This document shows, piece after piece, positions 17,934-26,669 of a DNA stretch of 64,000 nucleotides. The number at the start of each line of letters is the position of its first letter. Position 1 is the first letter of the stretch. The stretch covers positions 1,922,001-1,986,000 of the forward strand of contig NZ_CBDDIE010000003.1 in assembly GCF_965228805.1 (NCBI RefSeq), given 5' to 3'. Below the pieces are notes generated by a model. The model made no database searches. It was given only the letters and a program-made list of their open reading frames with translations, and was not told the origin of the DNA. Both the position numbers and the translations under genes were made by a program. Source of the stretch: JASBTN01 sp965228805. Its GTDB lineage: Bacteria > Pseudomonadota > Alphaproteobacteria > Rhodobacterales > Rhodobacteraceae.

Positions 17934-18914
17934 TCAGCCTGCGGCTTTGGGACCGAAATTCTCTGCAAAGAAGCGGTACCAGTTGCCACCCATGATGGCG
18001 GCGACCTCGGCCTCGCTCATTCCCACGGCGCGAAGGCCGTTTTCGATGTTGCCGAAATGGCGGTTGTCCTCGAACCAGCCGGGCATGGCTGGGAAACCGG
18101 GCGCGGATTTCGATCCCTCGCCATAGTCGATTTCCTTGGTCCAGCGCCCCACGCGCATCCACTCGACGATGCTGTCGGGCTGGTCCTGGCACAGGTCGGT
18201 GCCGATCCCCAGATGCTCCACGCCATAGGTCTCGGCCGTGCGTGCGATCATCTCGCAGAAGCTTTCCAGCGTGCAGTCGGACTTGTCCTTCAGGTGGTGC
18301 GGATAGACCGAAAAACCGAACATGCCGCCGTTTTCGGTGACCGCCCGAATGACCGCGTCTTTCTTGTTGCGCAGGGCGGGCGACCAGGCATGCGGGTTGG
18401 CATGGGTAATGGCGATGGGGCGGGTCGAAAACTCCGCCGCCTCGATGGTCGAGCGATCCGCCGAATGGCTCATGTCGACGACCAGGCCCACGCGGTTCAT
18501 TTCCTTGACGACCTGCTTGCCCATGCGGGTCAGGCCCATGTCCTCGGCCTCGTAACAGCCGGTCGCCAGCAGCGACTGGTTGTTATAGGTCAGCTGCATG
18601 AAGCGCGCGCCCAGGGTGTGCACGATCTCGACCAGGCCGATATCGTCCTCGATCGGTGACGGGTTCTGGAAGCCGAAGAACACCGCCGTGCGCCCGGTTT
18701 CACGGGCCACATCGATGTCCGAGGCCCACTGCCCCTTCATGATCAGGTCGGGATATTGTTCAAACCAGCGGTTCCACTTTTCGAAGTTCAGAACCGTTTC
18801 ACGAAAGTTCTCGTGGTACGAGATGGTGACGTGGATCGCGTCCACGCCCCCCTCGCGCAGCTGGCGGAAGATCTTTTCCGACCAATTGGCATATTGCAGA
18901 CCGTCAATGCGCAT
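17934..18914 (-). CDS. M19 (renal dipeptidase) family protein lacking beta-site zinc ligands
   Basis: A 326-aa amidohydrolase-fold protein of peptidase family M19. The downstream family motifs are present: DMSH with H150, H171 in AITHANPH, R182 in RNKKD, and D240 in LGIGTDL. The N-terminal zinc motif DGHND is replaced by DGLQY, and the bridging Glu of the EGG motif is aligned with Q83 (FGFQNPSP). Thus the usual H-x-D and bridging Glu ligands appear to be missing, leaving at most one metal site. It is probably not an ordinary dipeptidase. The start ATG overlaps the stop of the aldehyde dehydrogenase by one base (TGATG), so the two are co-expressed. Confidence 0.85.
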   Translation of the reverse strand: MRIDGLQYANWSEKIFRQLREGGVDAIHVTISYHENFRETVLNFEKWNRWFEQYPDLIMKGQWASDIDVARETGRTAVFFGFQNPSPIEDDIGLVEIVHTLGARFMQLTYNNQSLLATGCYEAEDMGLTRMGKQVVKEMNRVGLVVDMSHSADRSTIEAAEFSTRPIAITHANPHAWSPALRNKKDAVIRAVTENGGMFGFSVYPHHLKDKSDCTLESFCEMIARTAETYGVEHLGIGTDLCQDQPDSIVEWMRVGRWTKEIDYGEGSKSAPGFPAMPGWFEDNRHFGNIENGLRAVGMSEAEVAAIMGGNWYRFFAENFGPKAAG

Positions 18915-20362
18915 CAAACGGGGCCTGCGCTGATATAGGCGGTTTTCACGGTGGTGTAGAATTCCGCCGCGGCCTTGCCCTGTTCACGCGGACCATAAGA
19001 GCTGTCGCCACGACCCCCGAACGGCACGTGGTAATCGGTGCCGGCGGTCGGCAGGTTCACAGTGACAACACCGGTCTGCGCGTTGCGGCGGAAATGGGTG
19101 GCGCGGGCCAGCGATTTGGTCACGATGCCCGAGGTCAGGCCGAAGTTGGTGTCGTTCACCGTGGCCAGGGCCTCGTCATAGCTGCCGACCTTGATCACCG
19201 AGGTCAGCGGCGCGAACATTTCCTCGCGGTTGATGCGCATGTCGTTGGTGGTGTTCAGGAACACGCCCGGCGACATGTAGAAGCCCTGGTGGGGCATATC
19301 GAGCTGCGCACCGCCACAGGCCAGTTCGGCGCCTTCGGATTTGCCCAAGTCCACATAGGCCAGGTTCTCGTTCAGCTGCTGTTCGCTGACAACGGGGCCC
19401 ATCTGAGTGCCCTCTTCCAGCGCGTGGCCCACTTTCATGGCCTGTGCACCGGCCACCAGTTTCTCAACAAAGGCGTCGTGCACGGCTGCGTGGACCACGA
19501 GCCGGGAGGAAGCGGTACATTTCTGACCGGTGCCACCAAAGGCGCCACCCAGCGCCAGGGTCACGGCCAGATCCAGGTCGGCGTCATCCATGACGGCCAG
19601 GGCGTTCTTGGAGCCCATCTCCATCTGGACCTTGGTCAGGTTCTGAATGGCGGCTGCGGCAATGCCCTTGCCGACCGGCACCGAGCCGGTGAAGGAAATC
19701 GCGTTGACCTTCGGGCTTTCCACCAGGCGCTGACCGATCTCGCGACCGGCGCCCATGACCAGACTGAACAGACCCTTGGGAATGTCCTGACGGTTGATGA
19801 TCTCGGCCAGCGCAACAGCCGAGGCGGGCGTCACATTGGCGGGTTTCCAGACCACGGCGTTGCCGTAGCAGAGCGCGGGCGCGATCTTCCACGAGGCGGT
19901 CGCGGTCGGGAAGTTCCAGGGCGAGATGATGGCGACGGTGCCGACGGCCTCGCGACGCACGTCGATCTCGATATCCGGGCGCACGCTGTCGGCGTTCTCG
20001 CCGATCTGACGCAGGCATTCGGCGGCGTAGTAGGTAAAGAACTGACCGGCGCGATAGACCTCACCCTTGCCCTCGGCAAAGGGTTTGCCTTCCTCACGTG
20101 CCAGTAGCGTGCCCAGCTCTTCGCAGCGGGCGATCAGCTCGTTGCCGATGGCCATCAGGACCGCCTGCTTGCGCTCCATGCCATAAGCCGCCCATTCGCG
20201 CTGCGCGACGCGGGCCTGGTCCAGGGTGGCTTCCAGCTGGTCACCGCTGGCCTGGGCAAAGATGCCCACCAGGTCGGACAGGTCCGAGGGGTTGCGGTTT
20301 TCGATCTCGCCGGTGCCAGCCAGCCATTCGCCGGCAATCAGGTTCTTTTGGATATCGGTCAT
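18914..20362 (-). CDS. NAD(P)-dependent aldehyde dehydrogenase, alpha-ketoglutarate-semialdehyde dehydrogenase type
   Basis: A 482-aa cytosolic aldehyde dehydrogenase. Catalytic residues are N150 (SPWNFP), general base E248 (VQMEMGSKN) and nucleophile C282 (GTGQKCTASSRLVV). The GQKCTASSR context is characteristic of 2-oxoglutarate-semialdehyde dehydrogenases, the last step of hydroxyproline, glucarate and pentose catabolism, which yields 2-oxoglutarate. The chosen ATG follows GTGAGGCGACACATC; the open frame extends upstream without family similarity. It is the first gene of the seven-gene minus-strand cluster and faces a LysR regulator. The exact substrate is inferred from motif similarity. 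Confidence 0.88.
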   Translation of the reverse strand: MTDIQKNLIAGEWLAGTGEIENRNPSDLSDLVGIFAQASGDQLEATLDQARVAQREWAAYGMERKQAVLMAIGNELIARCEELGTLLAREEGKPFAEGKGEVYRAGQFFTYYAAECLRQIGENADSVRPDIEIDVRREAVGTVAIISPWNFPTATASWKIAPALCYGNAVVWKPANVTPASAVALAEIINRQDIPKGLFSLVMGAGREIGQRLVESPKVNAISFTGSVPVGKGIAAAAIQNLTKVQMEMGSKNALAVMDDADLDLAVTLALGGAFGGTGQKCTASSRLVVHAAVHDAFVEKLVAGAQAMKVGHALEEGTQMGPVVSEQQLNENLAYVDLGKSEGAELACGGAQLDMPHQGFYMSPGVFLNTTNDMRINREEMFAPLTSVIKVGSYDEALATVNDTNFGLTSGIVTKSLARATHFRRNAQTGVVTVNLPTAGTDYHVPFGGRGDSSYGPREQGKAAAEFYTTVKTAYISAGPV

Positions 20363-20472
20363 GATGTGTCGCCTCACACGGAATTCGTTTCTTCGGGTAT
20401 GGACTCCGGGATGCGCTTCAATCAAACTCAAATAACTGAACCTGATTTCAATTGATCTGAAGTGATGAGGCG
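20363..20472. promoter_or_regulatory. Divergent promoter with LysR-type operator
   Basis: The 110-bp gap lies between the aldehyde dehydrogenase and the lysR gene. A 15-bp dyad TTCA-N7-TGAA at 20447-20461 meets the T-N11-A rule (T20448, A20460). It ends 11 bp before the lysR start, a position that fits autorepression. It is AT-rich relative to the flanks. Confidence 0.5.
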
Positions 20473-21369
20473 ATGGCGCTGAAAATCGAGATGCTGCGCG
20501 GCTTCGCGGCCGTGGCCCGAAGCGGCAATCTGAGCGACGCCGCCGAACGGCTGGGGCGTACCCCGTCGGCTGTGTCGATGATGCTGAAACAGCTGGAAAC
20601 GCACCTGGGCGAACCGCTGTTCGAGACCGATCGCAAGAACAAGCTGACCGCCCTGGGCACATTCGTTCTGGACCAGGCCGAACGCGAGTTGCAGCAGTTC
20701 GACAATACGGTCAAGGCGATCGAAGGCTTTGCCAAGGCCACCCATGGTCATGTGCGCATCGCCACCGTGCCCTCGGTGGCAGGCACCATTATCCCACAGG
20801 TTTTCTCACGCCATATCAACGATTTCGACAATGTTGATATCGTGCTGCGAGACATGGATTCCAGCTCGATCTTGCACGAGTTGTCGCGCGACCGCATCGA
20901 TATTGGCATCGCAACTCTGGGCGACAATGGTGTCGGGTTGCACAGCGAACCGCTGCTGTCGGATCGGTTCGGCGTGATCTGTGCGCCGACACATCCGCTG
21001 GCGCAGACCCAGGGCCCGGTGAGCTGGGACGCGCTGGCCGAAGAGCGCCTGATCGCCAACAGCTTGTCGGCCCAGATCGGCGCCGACGCCTCACGCGAAT
21101 TGCACGACCGGGCGCTTCTGTCGGCACACAACCTGACGTCGATCCTGGCGATGGTGCATGCGGAAATTGGCGTCACGATCCTGCCGGAAATGGCGGTGCG
21201 GACCAGCTATTCACCCGGTCTGGCCTTCCGGCCGCTGGCAGATACAACCGCAAAGCGCACGATTCACCTGCTGCGTCGGGCCGATTCCACCATGTCTCCG
21301 GCGGCCCGTCTGCTGGAGCAACATATCCGGGAATGCGCCCGCGAAATGGGCTTGGGAGGGCCGTCATGA
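20473..21369 (+). CDS. LysR-family transcriptional regulator
   Basis: A 298-aa regulator with an N-terminal winged helix-turn-helix (MLRGFAAVARSGNLSDAAERL, then TPSAVSMMLKQLETHLG) and a LysR substrate-binding domain from about residue 90. A GATGAGGCG ribosome binding site precedes the ATG. It is divergent from the aldehyde dehydrogenase/M19/BCCT cluster and overlaps the downstream GlxA-type regulator by four bases, so two regulators of different families are made from one transcript. It probably controls the divergent catabolic cluster; the effector is unknown. Confidence 0.92.
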   Translation: MALKIEMLRGFAAVARSGNLSDAAERLGRTPSAVSMMLKQLETHLGEPLFETDRKNKLTALGTFVLDQAERELQQFDNTVKAIEGFAKATHGHVRIATVPSVAGTIIPQVFSRHINDFDNVDIVLRDMDSSSILHELSRDRIDIGIATLGDNGVGLHSEPLLSDRFGVICAPTHPLAQTQGPVSWDALAEERLIANSLSAQIGADASRELHDRALLSAHNLTSILAMVHAEIGVTILPEMAVRTSYSPGLAFRPLADTTAKRTIHLLRRADSTMSPAARLLEQHIRECAREMGLGGPS

Positions 21370-22373
21370 ACCAGACCACCCTCCCTTTCACCCTCGGCAT
21401 CCTGCTGTTTCCCGGCTTTCCGATGGCCTGCCTGACCTCCTGCATCGAACCCCTGCGGGCGGCAAATGAAATCTCAGGGCAGGAGGCGTTTCGCTGGACC
21501 GTTCTCGCCGAGGGTGGCGGGCCGGTCGCTTCTTCGGCAGGGGTGAGTTTCGCGCCGGATCACCCGCTGGCCGAGGCGGAGGGGCTGGACCTGATCCTGT
21601 TCACCGCCAGCCCGAACGCCCGGTTCGACAACCGTGCGCGGGCCAATGCGGCGCTGCAACGGCTGCGACGCGGCGGGGTGCAGCTGGGCGCGATCAGCGC
21701 GGGCGTTTTCGCCCTGGCTGACACTGGGTTGACCGGCGACGCGCCGCTGTCGGTGCATTGGTGTTACGAGGCCGCGTTTCAAAGCGCCTTTCCCGAGAAC
21801 CCGGTTCGCGACACCGTGATCTGCGAGGAGGGTGGACTCACAACAATCTCGGGCGCCTCAGCCGCCTTCGACCACATGCTGACCCTGATCGAACAGCGCT
21901 TGGGCGGCGATGTCATGGCCGAGGTCGCCTGCTGGTTCCAGCACCCGTTCATCCGCAGCGCCGCGACCGCGCAGAAGACCCCGGCCCATTCCACAGGCAA
22001 GAGCCTGGATCTGCTGCCCAAGCCGGTGGCCCGGGCGATCCGGCATTTCGCCGAACATATCGAAAGCCCGGTGCAGATCAGTGAAGTGGCTGAGGTGGTC
22101 GGCCTCTCCACCCGATCCCTGGAGCGCAGCTTCAAGGAGGCGACCGGCCAGAGCCCGCTGAAATACTATCGCAAGATGCGCATGAACCAGGCGCGTCAGC
22201 TGGTGCTCTATACCAACACCCCGGTGACCGAGGTCGCCTATATGGTCGGCTATGACACGCCCGGCACTTTCCTGCGCCACTACCGCGAGACCTTCGGGAT
22301 CACGCCGATCAGCGACCGGCGTGCCAAGAATTCCCTGCGGGTCAAGGACAGCGACGCGCTGCCCTATGACTGA
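21366..22373 (+). CDS. GlxA-type AraC-family regulator
   Basis: A 335-aa regulator with an N-terminal DJ-1/PfpI (glutamine amidotransferase-like) effector domain (FTLGILLFPGFPMACL onwards) and a C-terminal AraC helix-turn-helix pair (VGLSTRSLERSFKEATGQSP and PVTEVAYMVGYDTPGTFLRH). Relatives include GbdR, SouR and CdhR, which sense glycine betaine/dimethylglycine, sarcosine and carnitine. The ATG follows GGGAGGGCCGTC and overlaps the lysR stop (ATGA). It is convergent with soxG with only 3 bp between the stops. A role in activating the sox operon or the neighbouring BCCT cluster is a reasonable inference. Confidence 0.9.
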   Translation: MNQTTLPFTLGILLFPGFPMACLTSCIEPLRAANEISGQEAFRWTVLAEGGGPVASSAGVSFAPDHPLAEAEGLDLILFTASPNARFDNRARANAALQRLRRGGVQLGAISAGVFALADTGLTGDAPLSVHWCYEAAFQSAFPENPVRDTVICEEGGLTTISGASAAFDHMLTLIEQRLGGDVMAEVACWFQHPFIRSAATAQKTPAHSTGKSLDLLPKPVARAIRHFAEHIESPVQISEVAEVVGLSTRSLERSFKEATGQSPLKYYRKMRMNQARQLVLYTNTPVTEVAYMVGYDTPGTFLRHYRETFGITPISDRRAKNSLRVKDSDALPYD

Positions 22374-22376
22374 GCC

Positions 22377-22940
22377 TCAGGCGATCGACCGCGCGGCGGC
22401 GGTCAAGGCATGGTGCAGTGACCCTGCCGAGGAGCGCGGCGCAAGAACCGCGACCTTGTCTTCAGCCTGAACCCACAGGAAGACACCCAGGTGTTCCAAC
22501 GTGGTACGGGTCGCGTCCCCCGGCGCCATCTGGCGCAGGGGCGCGGGGCTGAGCCGTTCGAACAGATCGGCCAGCGCGGGGCCGGTGACATCGAAACAGC
22601 ACCATCCGTCGGTCTGTTCCGTGACCGAGCCCGCGTCACCTACAATTGCCTTCAGCTCGGCGGCCAGCAGCTCGTGCTTGTCATGCGCCGCAGTGACCAT
22701 CCATTGTTCCGGCCCCATCCAGAAGGCGGCATGCTCCTCTGTGCGGGTGGACTTGCCGGGCACGGGCAGGTCCAGTCCCGGCGCCGCTTGCACCGCCTGC
22801 GCAAGCGTATCCGCTTGCCCCCGACGCGCCGCCAGAGAGGCCAGCGCCAAGTCAGGGTTCTCACCGATCGTTACGGTGCCGATGGTGTCGACCCGAGGGG
22901 CATCCGCACCCAGCGCGGTCATGGGTTTCAGTTTATGCAC
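22377..22940 (-). CDS. soxG: Sarcosine oxidase gamma subunit
   Basis: A 187-aa GcvT-like small subunit of heterotetrameric sarcosine oxidase. The gamma subunit forms part of the folate-site architecture with the alpha C-terminal domain. Conserved blocks include MGPEQWMVTA and DGWCCFDVTGPALADLFERL. The start is a GTG preceded by GGGGAG that overlaps the soxA stop by eight bases; an ATG six codons later is an alternative. It is the last gene of soxB-PPOX-soxD-soxA-soxG. Low sequence conservation is normal for SoxG. Confidence 0.85.
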   Translation of the reverse strand: MHKLKPMTALGADAPRVDTIGTVTIGENPDLALASLAARRGQADTLAQAVQAAPGLDLPVPGKSTRTEEHAAFWMGPEQWMVTAAHDKHELLAAELKAIVGDAGSVTEQTDGWCCFDVTGPALADLFERLSPAPLRQMAPGDATRTTLEHLGVFLWVQAEDKVAVLAPRSSAGSLHHALTAAARSIA

Positions 22941-25887
22941 GGAGTTTCTCCCCTTCCGGGTCCACGAAATGCGGGCTTGTGATTTCGACCAGGACCTCCT
23001 GGCCCTCGAGCGGATTGACCAGGCGCAGGCGTTCCCCCATGCGGGCACTGCCCCCCTTTACGAAGCCCAGGCCAATCGCGCTTTCAAGGATCGGCGAATA
23101 GGCGGCCGAGGTGACATAGCCCTGGTCATGGGCGGCATCGACCGGGCCGGTCGTGGCCATCAGGTGACCACCCGCAGGAACCGCATCCGCCGGATTGACC
23201 GGGCGCAGACCCACGAGGTTCAGCGCGTCGTCACCATTCATCCCGGGCCGTTCGGAAAGGGTGTTGCCGATACAGTCCTTCTTCTTCGACACCATGCGCC
23301 CCAGCCCCAGGTTCAGCGCGGTGGTGGTGCCGTTGAGCTCATTGCCCGCCGCGTGGCCCTTTTCGATCCGCATGACACCCAGAGCCTCGGTGCCATAGGG
23401 CACCACGTCGAACTCCTCGCCCGCCGCCATCATCTCGCGCATCAGAGCGTCGCCGTAGCGGGTGGGAACCGCGATCTCATAGGCCAGTTCGCCGGAAAAG
23501 GAGATGCGGAACAGCCGCGCGCGGCTGCCTCCGCAGACCGTGACCTCGCCACAACCCATGAAGGGAAACGCCTCGTTCGAGATGTCGAACTCGGGATCCA
23601 CGATCTTTTGCAGAAGCTTGCGCGCGTTCGGGCCGGCGACCGCGTATTGCGCCCAGGCCTCGGTGGTTGAGATCAGCTGCACGTTCAGGTCCGGCCACAG
23701 GCACTGACGGGCAAACTCCATGTTGCGATAGACCGTAACCGCATTGGCCGTAGTCGTGGTGACAACGAAATGATCCTCGGCCAGACGCGCGGCGGTGCCG
23801 TCGTCATAGGCAATGCCATCCTCGCGTAGCATCAACCCGTAACGCACCTTTCCCACGGGCAGTTTGGCGAACCCGTTGGCGTAGATCTTGTTGAGGAAAG
23901 TGGCGGCATCCGCGCCCTGCACGTCGATCTTGCCAAGGGTGGTCACGTCGCAGATGCCGACCGAGTTGCGGGTTTGCACGACCTCGCGATCCACCGACTG
24001 GCGCCAGTGCGTTTCACCGGGACGCGGGAACCATTGCGCGCGCAGCCAGTTGCCGACCTCGACAAAGACCGCGCCCTGTTCTTCCGCCCACTTATGGCTG
24101 GGGGTCAGGCGGGTCGGGTGGAACGCCTTGCCAACCGCACGGCCTGCAAGAGCGCCCATGGCGACGGGCGTATAGGGCGGGCGGAAGATGGTGGTGCCGG
24201 TCTGCGGGATCGACTTGCCCGTCAGCTCGGCCATCACCGCCAGCGCGCCCATGTTCGAGGTCTTGCCCTGATCCGTCGCCATGCCAAGGGTGGTGTAGCG
24301 TTTCAGGTGCTCGACCGAGGTAAAGTTCTCCTGATGCGCCAGTTTCACGTCCTTGACGGTGACGTCATTCTGGAAATCGAGCCAGGCGCGCTTGGCGCCT
24401 TGAACGTGCCAGAAGGGGGTGAGGGCAACGGGCGCATCCTCGGCTTTGGGCAGGTCCGCCGGGGGGACGGTGATCCCCAGATCGGCCAGAGCCTCGACCG
24501 CCTTGGCCGCCCCTCCGGTCAGGGCCGCGTGGGTCGACATATCGCCCATGGCCGCCCCGGCAACCAGCTGGCCGACGGGAAGGTCTGCGCCGGGCACGAA
24601 GGCGTGGATGGCGTCATCCCAGACCGGACGGCCGCGCTGGTGGCAGGTCAGGCCCAGGTTCGGGTTCCAGCCGCCGGACATGGCCAGCGCGCCGCAGGGG
24701 ATCACGCGGGTCTGACCGTTTGCCAGCCGTACGGTGACCGAGCTCAGGCCCAGGCGGCCCTTGGTGTCGACGATCTGCGCCCCGGCCAGCACCTCGGTGC
24801 CGTCGATGCCGGGGGCATCCGGGCGAATGTCGATGACGGCGGGCACTTCTACCCCCTTGGCGATCAGGTCGCGGGCGGTCTGGTGGGCATTGTCATTGTT
24901 GGCAAAGACCACGACCGAGCGCGCGGGCGTGGTGGCCCAGCGGTTGGCATAGGCGCGGGTCGCGCCCGCCAGCAGGACGCCGGGGCGGTCGTTGTTCTGG
25001 AAAGCAATGGGCCGTTCGATGGCCCCGCTCGCCACCAGGGCGCGTTTCGAGTAAATCCGCCAGAGCGTCTGGCGCGGTTTACCGGCGGCCGGGGCGGGCA
25101 GGTGGTCGGCGTTGCGTTCGACCGCGCCGTAGATGCCGTGGTCATAGGCGCCAAAGACGGTCGTGCGCGGCATCACGCGCACGTTCGGCAGGCTGGACAG
25201 CTCGGCCTGTGCCTGCGCCACCCAATCGGCGCCGGACAGGTCGGACAGAGGCGCGGTTTCCGCCAGCAGGCGCCCGCCCAGGCGGAAATCCTCATCCGCC
25301 AGGATAACCTGCGCGCCGACACGGCCTGCCGTCAGCGCGGCAGCCAGACCCGCGGGACCCGCGCCAACCACCAGGAGGTCGCAATGCAGGAAGCCCTTGT
25401 CATAGGCGTCGGGGTCATCCTCTCCGGTCAGGCTGCCAAGCCCGGCGGCCTTGCGAATGATCGGCTCGTAGAGCTTCTCCCAGAATGCTTTGGGCCACAT
25501 GAAGGTCTTGTAGTAGAACCCGGCGGTCAGGAAGTTCGAGAAGCGATCGTTGATTGCCAGCGCATCACGTTCCAGCGAAGGCCAGCGGTTCTGCGAGCGG
25601 GCCTCGAACCCGTCGAAGATTTCGGCCACGGTGGCGCGGGTGTTGGGTTCCTGCCGCCCGCTCGAGCGCAGCTCGACCAGGGCGTTCGGTTCCTCGGACC
25701 CGGCGGTCAGCACGCCACGCGGGCGGTGGTATTTGAACGAGCGGCCCATCAGGCGCACGCCATTTGCCAGAAGCGCCGAGGCGAGCGTGTCGCCGGGGTG
25801 TCCCTGATAGGTCTTGCCATCGAAGGTGAAGCTCAGCGGGGTGGACTGGTCGATCAGCCCGCCGCTCAAACGGTTCATCTGGGTCAT
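22933..25887 (-). CDS. soxA: Sarcosine oxidase alpha subunit
   Basis: A 984-aa subunit with an N-terminal ferredoxin-like fold (TFDGKTYQGHPGDTLASALL), a NAD-binding Rossmann region (VVGAGPAGLAAALTAGR near residue 173), and a C-terminal aminomethyltransferase (GcvT) domain from about residue 600 that transfers the released one-carbon unit to tetrahydrofolate. Length is typical (about 960-1000). The heterotetramer oxidatively demethylates sarcosine to glycine, giving 5,10-methylene-tetrahydrofolate and hydrogen peroxide. Start and stop overlap soxD and soxG. Because the delta subunit and operon layout here are unusual, the substrate may be another N-methyl amino acid (inference). Confidence 0.92.
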   Translation of the reverse strand: MTQMNRLSGGLIDQSTPLSFTFDGKTYQGHPGDTLASALLANGVRLMGRSFKYHRPRGVLTAGSEEPNALVELRSSGRQEPNTRATVAEIFDGFEARSQNRWPSLERDALAINDRFSNFLTAGFYYKTFMWPKAFWEKLYEPIIRKAAGLGSLTGEDDPDAYDKGFLHCDLLVVGAGPAGLAAALTAGRVGAQVILADEDFRLGGRLLAETAPLSDLSGADWVAQAQAELSSLPNVRVMPRTTVFGAYDHGIYGAVERNADHLPAPAAGKPRQTLWRIYSKRALVASGAIERPIAFQNNDRPGVLLAGATRAYANRWATTPARSVVVFANNDNAHQTARDLIAKGVEVPAVIDIRPDAPGIDGTEVLAGAQIVDTKGRLGLSSVTVRLANGQTRVIPCGALAMSGGWNPNLGLTCHQRGRPVWDDAIHAFVPGADLPVGQLVAGAAMGDMSTHAALTGGAAKAVEALADLGITVPPADLPKAEDAPVALTPFWHVQGAKRAWLDFQNDVTVKDVKLAHQENFTSVEHLKRYTTLGMATDQGKTSNMGALAVMAELTGKSIPQTGTTIFRPPYTPVAMGALAGRAVGKAFHPTRLTPSHKWAEEQGAVFVEVGNWLRAQWFPRPGETHWRQSVDREVVQTRNSVGICDVTTLGKIDVQGADAATFLNKIYANGFAKLPVGKVRYGLMLREDGIAYDDGTAARLAEDHFVVTTTTANAVTVYRNMEFARQCLWPDLNVQLISTTEAWAQYAVAGPNARKLLQKIVDPEFDISNEAFPFMGCGEVTVCGGSRARLFRISFSGELAYEIAVPTRYGDALMREMMAAGEEFDVVPYGTEALGVMRIEKGHAAGNELNGTTTALNLGLGRMVSKKKDCIGNTLSERPGMNGDDALNLVGLRPVNPADAVPAGGHLMATTGPVDAAHDQGYVTSAAYSPILESAIGLGFVKGGSARMGERLRLVNPLEGQEVLVEITSPHFVDPEGEKLRA

Positions 25888-26180
25888 CGCGCGGCCTCCA
25901 ATGCGGGTTGGGCCAGGGCCACGTCGCGGGCCAGCTCGACCTTCAGGATCTCATGCGTCACGGTATTGCGCGTGACCACCAGCCAGGACCGGTCGCCCTG
26001 TTCGTGGAACCACAGCTCGCGGTGCTCACCCGCCGGATTGTCGCGCAGGTAGAGGTAGTCGTGAAAGGCTTGCGCCGCGCCAAGTGCGGTGGGGTCGGGC
26101 CGGTTCATCAGGCTGGCGTCGCCCAGATAGGTAAACTCCTGCGTGTCGCGCGGGCCCAGAAGGGGGTGGTTGATCAACAT
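25884..26180 (-). CDS. soxD: Sarcosine oxidase delta subunit, zinc-cysteine-free variant
   Basis: A 98-aa subunit aligned to SoxD by GPRDTQEFTYLGDA, YLRDNPAGEHRELWFH and TRNTVTHEIL. In canonical SoxD a zinc is held by two Cys of an N-terminal CPxCG motif, a His and a third Cys. Here the N-terminal motif reads HPLLG and the third Cys aligns with D63 (EQGDRSW), while H59 is kept. All three cysteines are therefore absent; H5, H59 and D63 could at most form a different site. The ATG follows GGCGGAGG. It overlaps the PPOX-like gene by 7 bp and soxA by 4 bp. Confidence 0.85.
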   Translation of the reverse strand: MLINHPLLGPRDTQEFTYLGDASLMNRPDPTALGAAQAFHDYLYLRDNPAGEHRELWFHEQGDRSWLVVTRNTVTHEILKVELARDVALAQPALEAAR

Positions 26181-26659
26181 GCGTCGACCTCCGCCTGTTT
26201 GTGAATGATGTTGATGTCGCGCACCCGCTGCACCCATTTGGCGCAGAGCTCCTCCTGGCTGACACCCATGTCGTAAGACGGCGTGGCGAGCGGTTTGCAG
26301 GCAGAGACCTTGATCACGACAAAGCCCGAGAACATGGGTTCCAGATCGGGCCAACGGTTGGTGTAGAGCGGTCGCAGTGACGGGTAGCGCGCGTCATCGC
26401 GGGGTACATAGCTCGCCTCACCCTGGATCAGCACGCCGCGCCGGGTCAGGATGTCGACGAAGTTGACCTCGACCTGGGGACGGGCGGCGATATTGGCCAG
26501 CGTGTCGGGCGAACGCATCTCGGCAAAGCTGATGGTGGTGTCGTCATGCACCACGAAGGTGCCCTTGGGCGAGACATTCGGGTTGCCCTCGGCATCCGCC
26601 GTGGCGACGAAGCCAAGGTGCCAGTGTTCGATCAGGTCGCGGGCGAAAGTGTTGATCAT
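26174..26659 (-). CDS. Pyridoxamine 5'-phosphate oxidase-like (FMN-binding split-barrel) protein
   Basis: A 161-aa split-barrel protein (FVATADAEGNPNVSPKGTF, typical of PNPOx-like flavin proteins). Such proteins bind FMN, F420 or heme; the cofactor here is not determinable. It is inserted between soxB and soxD, 10 bp after soxB and overlapping soxD, so it is part of the operon. Canonical soxBDAG operons do not have it. It could act in flavin insertion, electron transfer or detoxification of a product (inference). No signal peptide is visible. Confidence 0.85.
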   Translation of the reverse strand: MINTFARDLIEHWHLGFVATADAEGNPNVSPKGTFVVHDDTTISFAEMRSPDTLANIAARPQVEVNFVDILTRRGVLIQGEASYVPRDDARYPSLRPLYTNRWPDLEPMFSGFVVIKVSACKPLATPSYDMGVSQEELCAKWVQRVRDINIIHKQAEVDAC

Positions 26660-26669
26660 GGCCGCCTCC

